From Raphanus sativus (taxonomy: Eukaryota > Streptophyta > Magnoliopsida > Brassicales > Brassicaceae): a DNA stretch of 64,000 nt. Of this stretch, positions 22,204 through 32,469 are shown in pieces (within the stretch, counting starts at the first letter, position 1; the number at the start of each line of letters is the position of its first letter). The translations under genes were made by a program, and so were the position numbers. Under the pieces are notes generated by a model. That model was not told where the DNA came from and did not search any database. It worked only from the letters and a program-made list of their open reading frames with translations. The stretch is from positions 1-64,000 of the forward strand of contig NW_026615362.1 in assembly GCF_000801105.2 (NCBI RefSeq), given 5' to 3'.

Positions 22204-22509
22204 ATCTTTTTCTTGGTCTCCGGAAGTTCCGAAGTCGAGCCTCCTGACACGCCTCACCTTGGTGGATCCGCGCGGGAGTTTGCTTTTCGCTGTTAAGGTA
22301 TTGACCTGTTTAGCGAGTGAAGCCATTAGTTTCTCATGTTCTTCCGACCGTTTCTGGGCGGTGGCGAACAGTTCCTTCACCTGGTCCAGCATCGCGGTGT
22401 TTGCCTCGGCAGTGACCGTCGATACGTTTCCGTCAGGAGTCTTCTCAGCGTTGACATCGACGGCTGGTCCGTCGTGTGTTTGCTTGTCTTTTTCCACGTT
22501 AGCAGACAT
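22204..22509 (-). pseudogene. Tat2 gag N-terminus (separated by B1)
   Basis: First 102 codons of Tat2 gag, ATG at 22507-22509 (MSANVEKDKQTHDG). Predicted helical segment (ANTAMLDQVKELFATAQK...). The frame continues into 13884 downward once B1 and one target copy are removed. Start chosen because it is the first ATG after the leader, 46 bases from the primer-binding region. Confidence 0.85.
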
Positions 22510-22554
22510 GCTTAACTGGGCGTGCGTAGTTGCGAGAAAGATAAATCCGTGTAT

Positions 22555-22576
22555 CCCCCTCCTTCTAGCGCCAAAC
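22555..22576 (-). other. Tat2 primer-binding region
   Basis: Minus strand reads GTTTGGCGCTAGAAGGAGGG next to the 5' LTR end. Same motif as in Tat1 (3985-4006). Confidence 0.65.
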
Positions 22577-22956
22577 TGTGGAACCTAAATTCGCACTGTC
22601 GATTTTAGTTAAGTTTAAACGTAGGAAAACTAAGTTGACCTAGTTTTCCCCGAGGATCCCGGCTATCTGCTGGGCCACGCACGACAAAGTTAATACAAGT
22701 TTAGCTTGGGAATAAATGCGTAAAATAAAGAGAGCAAAAGAAAGAATCTTATTTCCGAATCTGCGGAGAGCGTTTGGACAACAGGTCGAGATCTCGGCCG
22801 CAAGAGCTGTCGATCGTCGCTAGTCTTAAAACCTAGATCTAACCTAGTTGAGTCGCAGCTCGCTAAAAAAGGAAATAAACGCCTAAGTTCTAAGTTGCTC
22901 TAGAGTGGTTTCTTTCTTCTGATTTCGGATCCCCCTTCCTCTGCTCCTAGCTTTGC

Positions 22957-22963
22957 TTATATA
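22957..22963 (-). promoter_or_regulatory. TATA box, Tat2 5' LTR
   Basis: Minus strand GGGAGTATATAAGCAAAGC. Conserved in all three Tat LTRs in the window. Confidence 0.6.
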
Positions 22964-23515
22964 CTCCCATATGACGGTCTATTATTGATGGGCTGAGTCT
23001 GCCGCGGGCTGGACTTTTTCCATATTCGTCGGCTTTCGTGTTTATCGGGAAAGTTGACATTTATCTTTTCGAAAACTTGACATTTATCTTTTCGGAAACT
23101 TGACATTTATCTTTCGGAAGTTTAACATTTATCTTGTCATGCGAAGATAATTGTAAACCGTCGTATCTATCCTTTTAGAAAATCGTAAACGGGTCGTCCG
23201 ATCGGGTTTGGTCCCTTTCGGGCCGTCTTCCGGACTTCCGCTGTTTTCTACGATTTCTTTGAAAGAATGCTCCTACTTGGATGTCGAGTCTTTCGGAAGA
23301 TCTTCGATCCATTGCTGAGGCGAATGGTGTTTTAAGATAACCATCACCGTTTTATACGGGGTCTTCCTGTCCGTTGACGTCTTATGGGTTCTTCGAAATC
23401 ATGGAGCAGAAAAAGGAGTTTTGTTTGCGGGGACTCGGAAAGTCGCAAAACACGGATTTCTGGCGACCCGGAGGCCTAGAACTTACGCACGAAGACTAGT
23501 CGTCCGACGACCCGA

Positions 23516-23739
23516 GCCAGCACGGGGCTAGCCGCCCGGCGACCACGGCCAGCACGGGCGCTAGCCGCCGCCGGCCACGGCCAGCACGGGGCTAGCCGCC
23601 CGGCGGCCACGGCCAGCATGGGCGCTAGCCGCCGCCGGCCACGGCCAGCACGGGGCTAGCCGCCAGGCGGCCACGGCCAGCACGGGCGCTAGCCGCCGGC
23701 GGCCACGGCCAGCACGGGGCTAGCCGCCCGGCGGCCACC
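23516..23739. repeat. GC-rich 32-bp array in Tat2 5' LTR
   Basis: Seven alternating units of the same two variants as in Tat1 (eleven units). It lies about 550-780 bp upstream of the TATA box in element orientation. Confidence 0.9.
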
Positions 23740-23983
23740 GCCACGACCGGAGTCGGCTGCTCGTTTCCTTCGGTTTGTGCGTGTTTTTGCGTTTTTAGTT
23801 TTCCGTAGGTTTTTCCTTGTGTAGAAAATGTCTCTAGCTGTTGATTTCGAGATGATTAATCTCGAACTTAATATTTTCCCCAAGGTTTCTCGATTAATAA
23901 TTAGTCTCTCGAGGTTGCTCTAACATTTTTCATGTTTTTCCGAGACTTTCGGACATCGATTTCGTCTTGACCCCAACAGAAAA

Positions 23984-24293
23984 TTGGTTGGATGGATTGG
24001 AGATTGATTCTGAACCAAGGTTGAATGTGGAGATGATGAAACCGGCTTGGTTCTGGCCGAGTGATCTGAATTGGATTGGACCGGCTGTGTCTTGAACTTC
24101 AATTGAACTGGCTTGGTCTTGTATCTTCAATTGGATCATCTCTTCAATCAGTAGCTGGTTCTGGCCGGTTTGTCCATCTTGATCTAGGATCTGTTGGACA
24201 GCCTTGGAGTACCCTTCCCTTATCGCCCTGGTTCCACTCCTAGTGGTTGGACCGCGCCTAATTATGGGAACCTCTACTTGGATGGCCTCATCA
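23984..24293 (-). repeat. A2 3' LTR, inner part with coding tail
   Basis: Continuation of the LTR interrupted at 8060. It ends ...GGCCTCATCA at 24293, i.e. TGATGAGGCC in element orientation, next to the PPT (tcaagagggagggaa on minus at 24294-24308). The last ~100 codons of pol are encoded here, as in A. Confidence 0.85.
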
Positions 24294-25727
24294 TTCCCTC
24301 CCTCTTGAAAAGGTTCTGGCCTCAGAACATCATTATCTGCAAGAAAAGGGGACAAATCAGATACATTGAACGTATGGGAAATCTTAAACTCACCTGGAAG
24401 ATCAAGCTTATAAGCATTGTCATTGATCTTTTCAAGAACCCGGAAGGGTCCAGTCCCTCGAGGTGATAGCTTGGACTTCCTTGCTTCAGGAAACCTTTCT
24501 GGCCGCATGTGCAACCACACCAAGTCTCCTGGTTCGAACAAAACTTCCTTCCTCTTCTGGTCGACCCGTGCCTTGACCTTGGCCGCCTGTGGTTCTAGTC
24601 TCTCCTTGACCCTTTGGTGCAAAGTATTAATAAATTCCGCCTTGTGGGCTCCATCTCGACTGCGGTACATAGGACTGGGCAGTGGAGAAAGGTCCAAGGG
24701 AGTCTCCGGCTGAAAACCATAGACAACTTCAAAAGGAGAAAGATCAGTAGTAGAGTGTCTAGCATTGTTATAAGCAAACTCAATAAAAGGCAGACAAGTT
24801 AACCAGTTCCTTAAGTTCTTACCGACCGTAGCTCTCAATAACTGAGAGAGTGTACGGTTTACTACCTCGGTTTGACCATCGGTCTGTGGATGGCAAGTGG
24901 TCGAGAACAACAGCTTGGTACCAAGTTTACCCCATAAGGTCTTCCAGAAATGGCTTAAGAACTTGGTGTCTCGGTCAGATACAATGGTCCTAGGGATGCC
25001 ATGTAGACAAACCACCTCTTTGAAGAACAGGTTGGCGATTTGGGTGGCATCATTGGTTGTGTTACAAGCAATGAAGTGAGCCATCTTGGAGAACCTGGAT
25101 TTTGTCTTAAGGCAGACAATGCACTTGGTGCACAAGTTCTCCACGTCCTTCCTCATGTTTGGCCAAAAGAAATGGTCGGTTAGGACACTTGGAGTTTTAT
25201 CTCTACCAAAATGTCCCATGAGGCCGCCACCATGGGCCTCCCGAACCAGCAATTCCCGCATGGAACCTTGGGGAATGCACAATTTCTTTTCCTTGAACAA
25301 GAAGCCATCTTGTTGGTAATATGGGCCGGCTGCCATCTTGGTAGTTTTCCTGAAAACTTCTTGAAAATCAGGGTCAGTAATATAAGAATCCTTAATATAC
25401 TCAAAACCGATGATCTTAGCCTCCATGGTGGAGATAAGAGTGTGTCTCCGGGACAGTGCATCGGCCACCACATTGTCTTTGCCCTTCTTGTACTTAATCA
25501 CATAAGGGAAAGTCTCCACAAACTCTAACCATCTGGCGTGCCTCTTCTTGAGTGTGGTCTGACCTCTCAAGTGCTTAAGAGTCTCATGATCTGTATGAAT
25601 AACAAACTCTTTAGACAAAAGATAATGTTGCCAAGTTTCAAGAGATCTCACTAGAGCATAAAGCTCTTTGTCATAGGTGGGATAATTGAGGGCAGCTCCA
25701 CTCAATTTCTCACTGAAGAAGGCTACT
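24294..25727 (-). pseudogene. A2 RNase H (C-terminal part) and integrase
   Basis: Open minus-strand frame from the F insertion point down through the PPT into the LTR. It has the end of RNase H ([18 protein letters not shown]), the integrase HHCC region ending CTKCIVC, then a 129-bp in-frame deletion relative to A (A positions 33269-33397) that removes the first catalytic Asp region. VSDRDTKF and DGQTEVVNR remain. The deletion ends are copies of ACCTG, which suggests microhomology. Integrase should be inactive. Confidence 0.85.
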
Positions 25728-27539
25728 TGTAACATCCCTATCCCGGGCCTGTTTTTGTGTTGAGGAGAACGGGCTTCCCTACGGCCCATTTGACAAAAAC
25801 CTAGGGTTTCTCCTCCCTTTCTTATAAATAGCCAGCCTCCTCCCCCTCTTTGTCTGAACACAAAGCTTGAAGCGAAGCTCTGCAGAGATTTCCCGGAGAC
25901 TGGAAGCCCTAGCCGTCGAGCCTTCTCCCCTGCGCCGCCATCTCTTCTCTCCCTCTCTTCTCGCGTCTCTCTCTTCTTCTTCTCCCTCTCCTCGGCGTCC
26001 GATCTCTCTTTCTCTCTTGTCGGCGGCGTGTGGGTGGTGGTCGTGGTGGTGATCGCTGGTGGTGGTGGTGGTTGTGTAGCTGTTCAGTGGAGTGGTTCAG
26101 ATCTCATCTTCTCTCGTCTCTTCAGATCAGATCTAGGTTAAGGTGAGGTGTCTTGAACCCATCTTGCTCCCTTGATCTTTACATTGCTTATGTTGGATCT
26201 AGGATTGATTAGATCTTGTGTGAAAGTTAGGGTGTTAGTTCATGATGAAAACTAGAATGCTAGATGAGTGATCATGTTGCATAAGAACGCTCACACTGTT
26301 AAATGGGACTTAATGGACTGCCTTGTGTTGATGTGGTTATTATTGATGTGAATGTTCATGTGATTGATCTTGTGTCCCAAGTGTTGAAGTGTGAACCAAA
26401 GGTAGGATGCTAGTGAAAGTAGTTGCATCTGGTGTTAGAGTGCATTGGTACCTTGAGCAGTGTATGTTTATAAGTGTTGATTGCTAAGTGTTGTTGAACA
26501 CCATGTGAAGTATGGAGTAAGAGACTAAGTGAATGTGAAATGAGTTATGAAGTTGAGAAGTGATAAGTGTGTTCATGAATATGGGTCTAAGTGTTAAAGT
26601 ATGAGATGGTGGAAGTGAAAGTGAATGATAAAGTGAATGAGGATGAGTAAAGTGAAAGAGTTTGAGTAAAGTGAAAGTGGATAAGAACGAGGTTGAGTAT
26701 GAGAATGTGAAAGAGAAGTGTCAATGAACTTGCTTGTAGTCCTGTTTGGACCACCGAGAACGGGTGGGCGTGTAGAGTCTAAGATGTGATGTGACCCGTG
26801 GGACAGTAGCCTAACACGAGGTACCCACGGGAAGTAATGTGGATGCCTACCGCGAGATGCGGGATATAAGAAGATGTGGCGCCTAGGATCGAGTCGAGTC
26901 AATGCCGAGTCGTGGCATAAGTATGGCTATTACGACCGGGTGGCGGACAGAGCTGATGGGCCAACGAGCTGCAACTCGGATAGTCATTTAGGAAGCTGGA
27001 GAGGGGGACGGTTTTCCCGAGAGAGGGCGCCCCTTCCAGGTTAGGCCGGCACGAGGTGGGACGTCCGTAAACGGCTATAGGTCCATACGTCTAGGTTGCT
27101 TGGTGTCGAGTCAGCTTATTTGTTGGAGTCTAGTTCTTTGAGTGAAGTGTAGTTGAGTATGCGTTCTTTGAGTTGATTGTTTATTAGGTTGTTAGAAATG
27201 GTGTTGTTATGAAATATCTTTTGTTGCATTGTTTGATTGTAGTGACTGGTCAGTTCTAGCTCCCGCATAGAGTAATGTTGAGTGTCTTGCGGGCAAGCTG
27301 GACTAGAGCCACTTCACTGAGTAATTCAATTGCTCACCCCTCCCATTTCCATTTCCCTATGCGCAGGACTGTAATTAGAAGTAAATGGATACGGGTGGAT
27401 TGGAATTTCAAAGAAAGCAATGCGTCTGTCGACTCTTGGGACCAGTAACGGACACGGCGGGTTGCCTTAAAGGGTATACGCGTGTCCATAACTCCCTTTC
27501 GATAACTCCGGTCGGACGCCGGGGGACAGGGATGTTACA
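25728..27539 (+). mobile_element. F: solo LTR (1812 bp)
   Basis: Starts TGTAACATCCC and ends GGGATGTTACA (11-bp inverted ends), flanked by CTACT on both sides (25723-25727, 27540-27544), and lies within A2's RNase H. A TATA box at 25823-25830 precedes a very CT-rich leader (about 25910-26000). No PBS, PPT or protein domain; so a solo LTR of an unassigned family. 8-bp inverted arms CCCGTGGG / CCCACGGG occur near 26800-26835. Confidence 0.85.
25823..25830 (+). promoter_or_regulatory. TATA box in F LTR
   Basis: TATAAATA in ttcttataaatagcc, about 95 bp from the left end, followed by a CT-rich segment typical of plant leaders. The short U3 is unusual. Confidence 0.55.
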
Positions 27540-27544
27540 CTACT

Positions 27545-30367
27545 GGTCGGCCTCCTTGAGTAAGCACAGCTCCTATGCCTGTACCTGATGCATCACATTC
27601 AATCTCAAAGGTTTTATCGAAGTTAGGCAGAGTAAGGACTGGTGCATGAGTCAAAGTATATTTAAGCCTGTTAAAAGAGTCTTCTTGGGCAGGACCCCAA
27701 GTAAAGGATACATTCTTCTTGATCACAGATGTCATTGGGGCAGCAATGGTACTGAAATCCTTGACAAACCGTCGATAGAAGCTGGCCAGACCATGAAAAC
27801 TGCGGACATGGCCTATTGTGGTCAGAGTTGGCCAGTCTTGGATCGCCTTGACCTTTTCTTCATCAACCTTCAGTCCCTGTGAACTCACAACAAAACTTAA
27901 GAAAACCAATTCATCAGTACAAACACACACATTTCTTTAGGTTAGCATAAAGTCCCTCTTGCCTCAATGCCTTCAGCACCTGTTCTACATGATAAACATG
28001 CTCGGATAAGCTCTGACTATAGATCAGTATATCATCAAAGTACACAACCACAAACTTACTGATGTATGGCCTTAGAACCTCGTTCATAAGCCTCATGAAT
28101 GTGCTGGGGGCGTTGGTAAGGCCAAATGGCATCACAAGCCACTCATACAAACCTTGTTTCGTCTTGAAGGCGGTTTTCCACTCATCACCTTCCTTCATAC
28201 GAACTTGGTGGTATCCACTCCTGAGATCAATCTTAGAAAACACAGTAGAACCACTTAGTTCATCCAACATATCATCTAATCTAGGTATAGGGTACCGATA
28301 TTTGATGGTTATGTTGTTGATGGCTCGGTAGTCCACACACATGTGCCATGTTCCGTCCTTCTTATGCACCAATAGGACCGGGACCGCACAAGGACTTAGG
28401 CTTTCACGGATATAGCCTTTGTCCATGAGGTCTTGGACCTGCCTCTCCAACTCCTTGGCCTCTTCAGGGTTAACACGGTAAGCGGCTCGGTTGGGCAGTG
28501 GTGCGCCTGGTACAAGGTCGATCTGATGTTCAATGCCGCGGATGGGGGGCAAGCCGGCTGGGATATCATCAGGGAAGACGTCCTTGTACTTCTCCATGAG
28601 GTCTTGCATCTCGCCAGGTAGCTCCTGAGCCTCAAAACCTGCAAAACAACCTTCCTTAAAGACCATTAGTAGCACCTGCGTCTCATGATATAAAGATTTA
28701 AGAACTTGGCCTGAAGACATATAAAGGTTGGTTTTACTTATCTTTCCAGCCTGGTCCATTGATTTCTGCATATCATGGACTTCTTGTGGACTAAGGGGAG
28801 CTAGGCTGTGCTTCTTGTTGTTATGGCAGAAGATGTAGACATTGGTCCGACCATGGTTGATGGTTTCCTTGTCAAATTGCCACGGCCTGCCAAGAAGTAT
28901 GTCGCCGGCTTGCATAGGAACAACATCACACTTCACCTGGTCATGGTACCTGCCAATACTAAAAGACACAACAACTTGCTCGGCTATCTTGAGCTCAGTC
29001 TCATCATTGAGCCACTTGATTCGGTATGGTCGCGGGTGTGGAGTCTTGATCAAACCTAGCTTATCAACAAGATACTTGCTGGCCACATTAGTACAAGAAC
29101 CACCATCTATGATCAAGCTACATACCTTTTGTTCCACACTACATCTTGTATGAAAGATGTTTTCTCTTTGGACGGTTTCAGGATCAAAGAGTGCACTGAG
29201 GGCTCGTCTGGTCACTAGTAACTCACCAGTCTCAGCATAATCGACCAGTTCCTCATCAGATGCATCTGTCTCCAACTCGGCCTCATCTTGGGACTCATAC
29301 TCCCCATCGGCCTTAAGGACCCTCACTCTCTTGTTCGGACAATCTCTAGTATAGGGTCCTTTTCCCTGACATTTAAAACAAGTAATATCACGGGTTATCT
29401 GATTTTGAACTTGACCCTTACCTTGGTCAGATGAACCGGCTCTAGTTGTGTCAGCTTGGTTCTTCTTGAACCGGTTCTCCACTTCTATGGATTTGTTCTT
29501 TTCAGCACCTTTGGAACCTGGTTGAGACCACGCAGGTTTGCTCCGGCTAGTGGCCGCATTCTTTCTCCTGATATGGCCCTCAGCTTGGACGGCATAATGC
29601 AAGAGGTCATTGAAGTCCTCATACGGCTGGCGCTCCACCTTCCGTGCAATCCGATCGTTCAGCCCCTCCAAGAACTGAGACATCATGGACGCCTCAGACT
29701 CGTCCACTTCCAATCGGTTCCTTAGGGCCTCAAACTCTTCAAAGTACTCCTCCACGGACTTAGTTCCCTGAGGCAACTTACGAAAACGTTTTAGTAAATC
29801 TCTAGGATAATGTGATGGAATGTACCTCGCTCGGAGTTTGGTTCGCATCTCAATCCACTTTTGGGCTCTCCATACTGGACCGGACTTAGCAACATCTCGA
29901 TCCCACCACGATATAGCATTATCAGTAAGCTGGGCCGCGGCTAGAGCTATCTTCTTTGCCTCGGAGTACTTGTAGTACTCAAAGATATATTCCATGCGCT
30001 TCTCCCATGTGATGTAAGCGTCCGGGTCGACCTTTCCCGCGAACGTAGGTGGCTTCAGTTTGATGTCCTTGCCTCTTTGGAAGGCCGCATCATCGTTCCG
30101 GTCTCGATTCCTCCTCCGGTCAGGGCTTCCATCCCGCCTTTGGTAAGGGCTTACATCTCTTCCATGCCTCCCACCTCGAGCGGCCTGGTTAACACCTCCA
30201 CGATCTGGTGGCTCATACTCAGACTCATCTTCCTCCGACTCGGACTACGGCTGGTTGAGGTAAGGGCCGAACCTTCTTGCAGCCTGCTGGCCATTGGGTT
30301 GGTTCTGGTTTCCCTTACCCATGAGATTCATCTGTGCAGTCAAGGTGTTGAGGGCTTCCGTGAGCTG
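27545..30367 (-). pseudogene. A2 gag, protease and reverse transcriptase
   Basis: Minus-strand CRM-type gag-pol. Gag core ([24 protein letters not shown]), zinc knuckle [14 protein letters not shown] with the His of CCHC changed to Pro, protease [15 protein letters not shown] with YFDDILIYS. Lesions: TAG at 30245-30247 in the N-terminal part, and one extra base in a CA-rich stretch near 27920 that ends the long frame shortly after the RT. The N-terminal ~22 codons are cut off by B3 at 30367/30368. Confidence 0.85.
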
Positions 30368-30818
30368 TGTAAAACCCGAACCCGGCCGGCTAGGCCGCGG
30401 TCGATGCCTCACGTCGCTCGGTCCATACGCTGACCGAACCACTCAATTTTTTGATCTTTATCTATACTTTCGCCTAAGGGCGAAGTCTATCTTAGACCTT
30501 AGCTTAAGACTACCTTAGTCATTCCCTAGCTTAGATCCTTTCAACTTATACACAGCGGAATATTCTCTACTTAACCATTGGTCTAAAACCAATCTAACAC
30601 TTGTCAGGTCGAATCACCTTAGCCATGGTCAGTATACACAACTACTACCAGCTCCAAGGTTGATCTTGAACCTAAACCAAGTCATACAATAACCGAGGTT
30701 CTGTTCCCCTAAACCATTCTATCTAGATCTATGCAAGAATTGCTAGATCATACCTTTGCCACATCCACGGAGCTTGTTAGCTCATTGCCTCAGCTATCCC
30801 CAGCTTGTTAAACTAGCT
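30368..30818 (-). mobile_element. B3: B-family LTR fragment, part 1
   Basis: Begins TGTAAAACCCGAACCCGGCC, the inverse of a B LTR end, preceded by AGCTG of A2 gag. It follows the B LTR to an AGCT-rich part and is cut at 30818 by C. It resumes at 63127-63158. Only the U5 side is present. Confidence 0.8.
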
Positions 30819-31278
30819 TGTCATGTCCCAAGTTCTAGATAGTGCCATCCGGATGGACCATGGTGCGAGGACAAGCACCAGCCAGGTCATGAGGCCTAAG
30901 GGCAAGCGTATCATGGTCCAGAAATGGGGTTAAGTGCATCAGGAAGCTGAGACTTGACCAGAATGGAGGAAAGGTAAGCTCAAAGGAGCTGGACAAGTGT
31001 TTTGGTAGCTGGCCGTTGAGGTTCGGAAGCTCGGGCAGCTAGTAAAGGAGTGAGGCAAGCTCACTGAAGCTCAGGCAAGTCTGGGACAGCTCCAGTAGCT
31101 GGAGTGTCAGCTCACCCAGCTGGGGAAGTTAGTGGCCAGGTCAACTCAGCTAGGTGGAGTGTTTGGCTCTTGGGCGGTTGGACCGGACCATGAGCGGTTA
31201 TGGGTCCGGCTCGGTGGTGACATGGTCTGGTGTGACCATGGAGCTTGGCAAGTGTGTCAGGTACCTCGCTAAGTACTG
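30819..31278 (+). repeat. C left LTR, first piece
   Basis: TGTCATGTCCCAAGTTC... to the TACTG at which A inserted (31274-31278). AGCT-dense, as in B LTRs. Differs from the right LTR by about 2% in what I compared. Confidence 0.9.
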
Positions 31279-32469
31279 TGTTACAGGCTGGGAACCGGGC
31301 TGCAAACTAGTGGCTTGGAGAATATGATCCTGGTCGATTTTGGTACTGGTTTTGAAAGAACTTGATGCTTGGATCAAATCGGCCAAAACTGTACCTGAAA
31401 CAAAAGAAACTTTTTATGAGTTTTATGGATTTATAAAAATGAAGAACAGAAGCAAAACTATGAAAATAAAACAAGAACAGAAACAAAGATGATTTTTATG
31501 GATTTTAGATTTATAAAAATGAATCAAACAAAAGATGCAAACAGAAATAAAAACAAGAGAAATAAAAAGGATAGAGATGGTGATGGAATCTGTTGCTGGA
31601 TGTGTCTCTCTCAACAGATCAGTGGATGGATGATGAGTAGAAGATGGGATTGGCCTTGCTGGATGTGTATCACTCTCAAGGCAAATCGTTGGGGGGATTG
31701 ATGGGATGAAGAATCGCCACAAGCTTGATGGTTGGAGCTTGATAAGATTCAGGCTGCTCTCTCTTGCTTCTCACACTAGAAAGACTTAGGGTTTTCTTTG
31801 CAAAGGCAAAACAAATTTTATTCAAGACTAAAGTGCCAAATTTCGTCAGCCACAAGGGGTTATAAAGCCATCCCTTTGTGGACTCAACAAAGTCTTAAAA
31901 GGCCTAGACAAAGGGCCAACTTTCACAAAAGATAAAAGGCTGACAATTGCCCAAAGTCTTAACCAAAATAAAATTAAAATTAAAACAGTAAACCGGTTGC
32001 TGATTGAGATGCCTAAACCAAAGCTCATAGTATGCTTGCATGTTGCCTCATTAAAACCTTATCGGGAAAACCCAGTGGGACAAAACCCGATGAAGGAAAA
32101 AGAGTACAACACATACTACTTACTTTGGTGGTTGGCTATATCTCTGAACCGGAAGCAATGTGGTCGGTTGGATTGGAGATTGATTCTGAACCAAGGTTGA
32201 ATGTGGAGATGATGGAACCGGCTTGGTTCTGGCCGAGTGATCTGAATTGGATTGGACCGGCTGAGTCTTGAACTTCAATTGAACTGGCTTGGTCTTGTAT
32301 CTTCAATTGGATCATCTCTTCAATCAGTAGCTGGTTCTGGCCGGTTTGTCCATCTTGATCTAGGATCTGTTGGACAGCCTTGGAGAACCCTTCCCTTATC
32401 GCCCTGGTTCCACTCCTAGTGGTCGGACCGCGCCTAATTATGGGAACCTCTACTTGGATGGCCTCATCA
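31279..32469 (-). repeat. A 3' LTR with coding U3 start
   Basis: Plus-strand ends TGTTACAGGCTGGG and GGCCTCATCA. The boundary at 32469 is fixed by the PPT, the equal LTR lengths and the target duplicate. Positions 32136-32468 encode the last 110 residues of gag-pol. A weak TATA (minus CTTTATAACC) lies near 31857-31864. Confidence 0.9.

Larger units (their letters stand above)
8060..23978 (-). mobile_element. Tat2: Tat-lineage element with gag-protease and antisense gene, no pol
   Basis: Minus-strand element bounded by a truncated 3' LTR (8060-9152) and a complete 5' LTR (22577-23978). The internal part has gag-protease (22509 to 11695, split by B1), a spacer with no RT, RNase H or integrase, and a plus-strand spliced gene at 9153-10593. 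The missing RT and integrase mean it depends on another Tat element. Near-duplicates GCAAA and GAAAA flank it. Confidence 0.85.
22577..23978 (-). repeat. Tat2 5' LTR (1402 bp)
   Basis: Plus-strand start TGTGGAACC (one G fewer than Tat1) and end TTGACCCCAACA. Complete. It contains the TATA box 22957-22963, the repeated 'aacttgacatttatc' block near 23050-23130 and the seven-unit GC array 23516-23739. Confidence 0.92.
7177..30367 (-). mobile_element. A2: CRM-lineage Ty3/Gypsy element, broken and nested
   Basis: Second copy of the CRM-type family represented by A. The 3' LTR is 7177-8059 plus 23984-24293 (split by Tat2), then PPT, integrase, RNase H, [F insertion], RT, protease and most of gag up to 30367, where B3 interrupts gag. 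Its left target duplicate is ACGAA (7172-7176). The 5' LTR is not in the window. It carries several inactivating lesions: a TAG in gag (30245-30247), a +1 shift after the RT motifs near 27920, and a 129-bp deletion in integrase. Confidence 0.85.

Noticed and set aside
25728..27539. F as a DNA transposon with terminal inverted repeats
   Set aside because: The 5-bp duplicate, TG...CA ends and promoter-leader layout fit a solo LTR; no transposase.
31279..32157. CRM LTR taken as ending at the CCGGAAGCA motif (about 880 bp)
   Set aside because: No polypurine tract adjoins that point. Ending at TGATGAGGCC gives a clear PPT, equal LTR lengths (1191 bp) and a TACTG duplicate on both sides.
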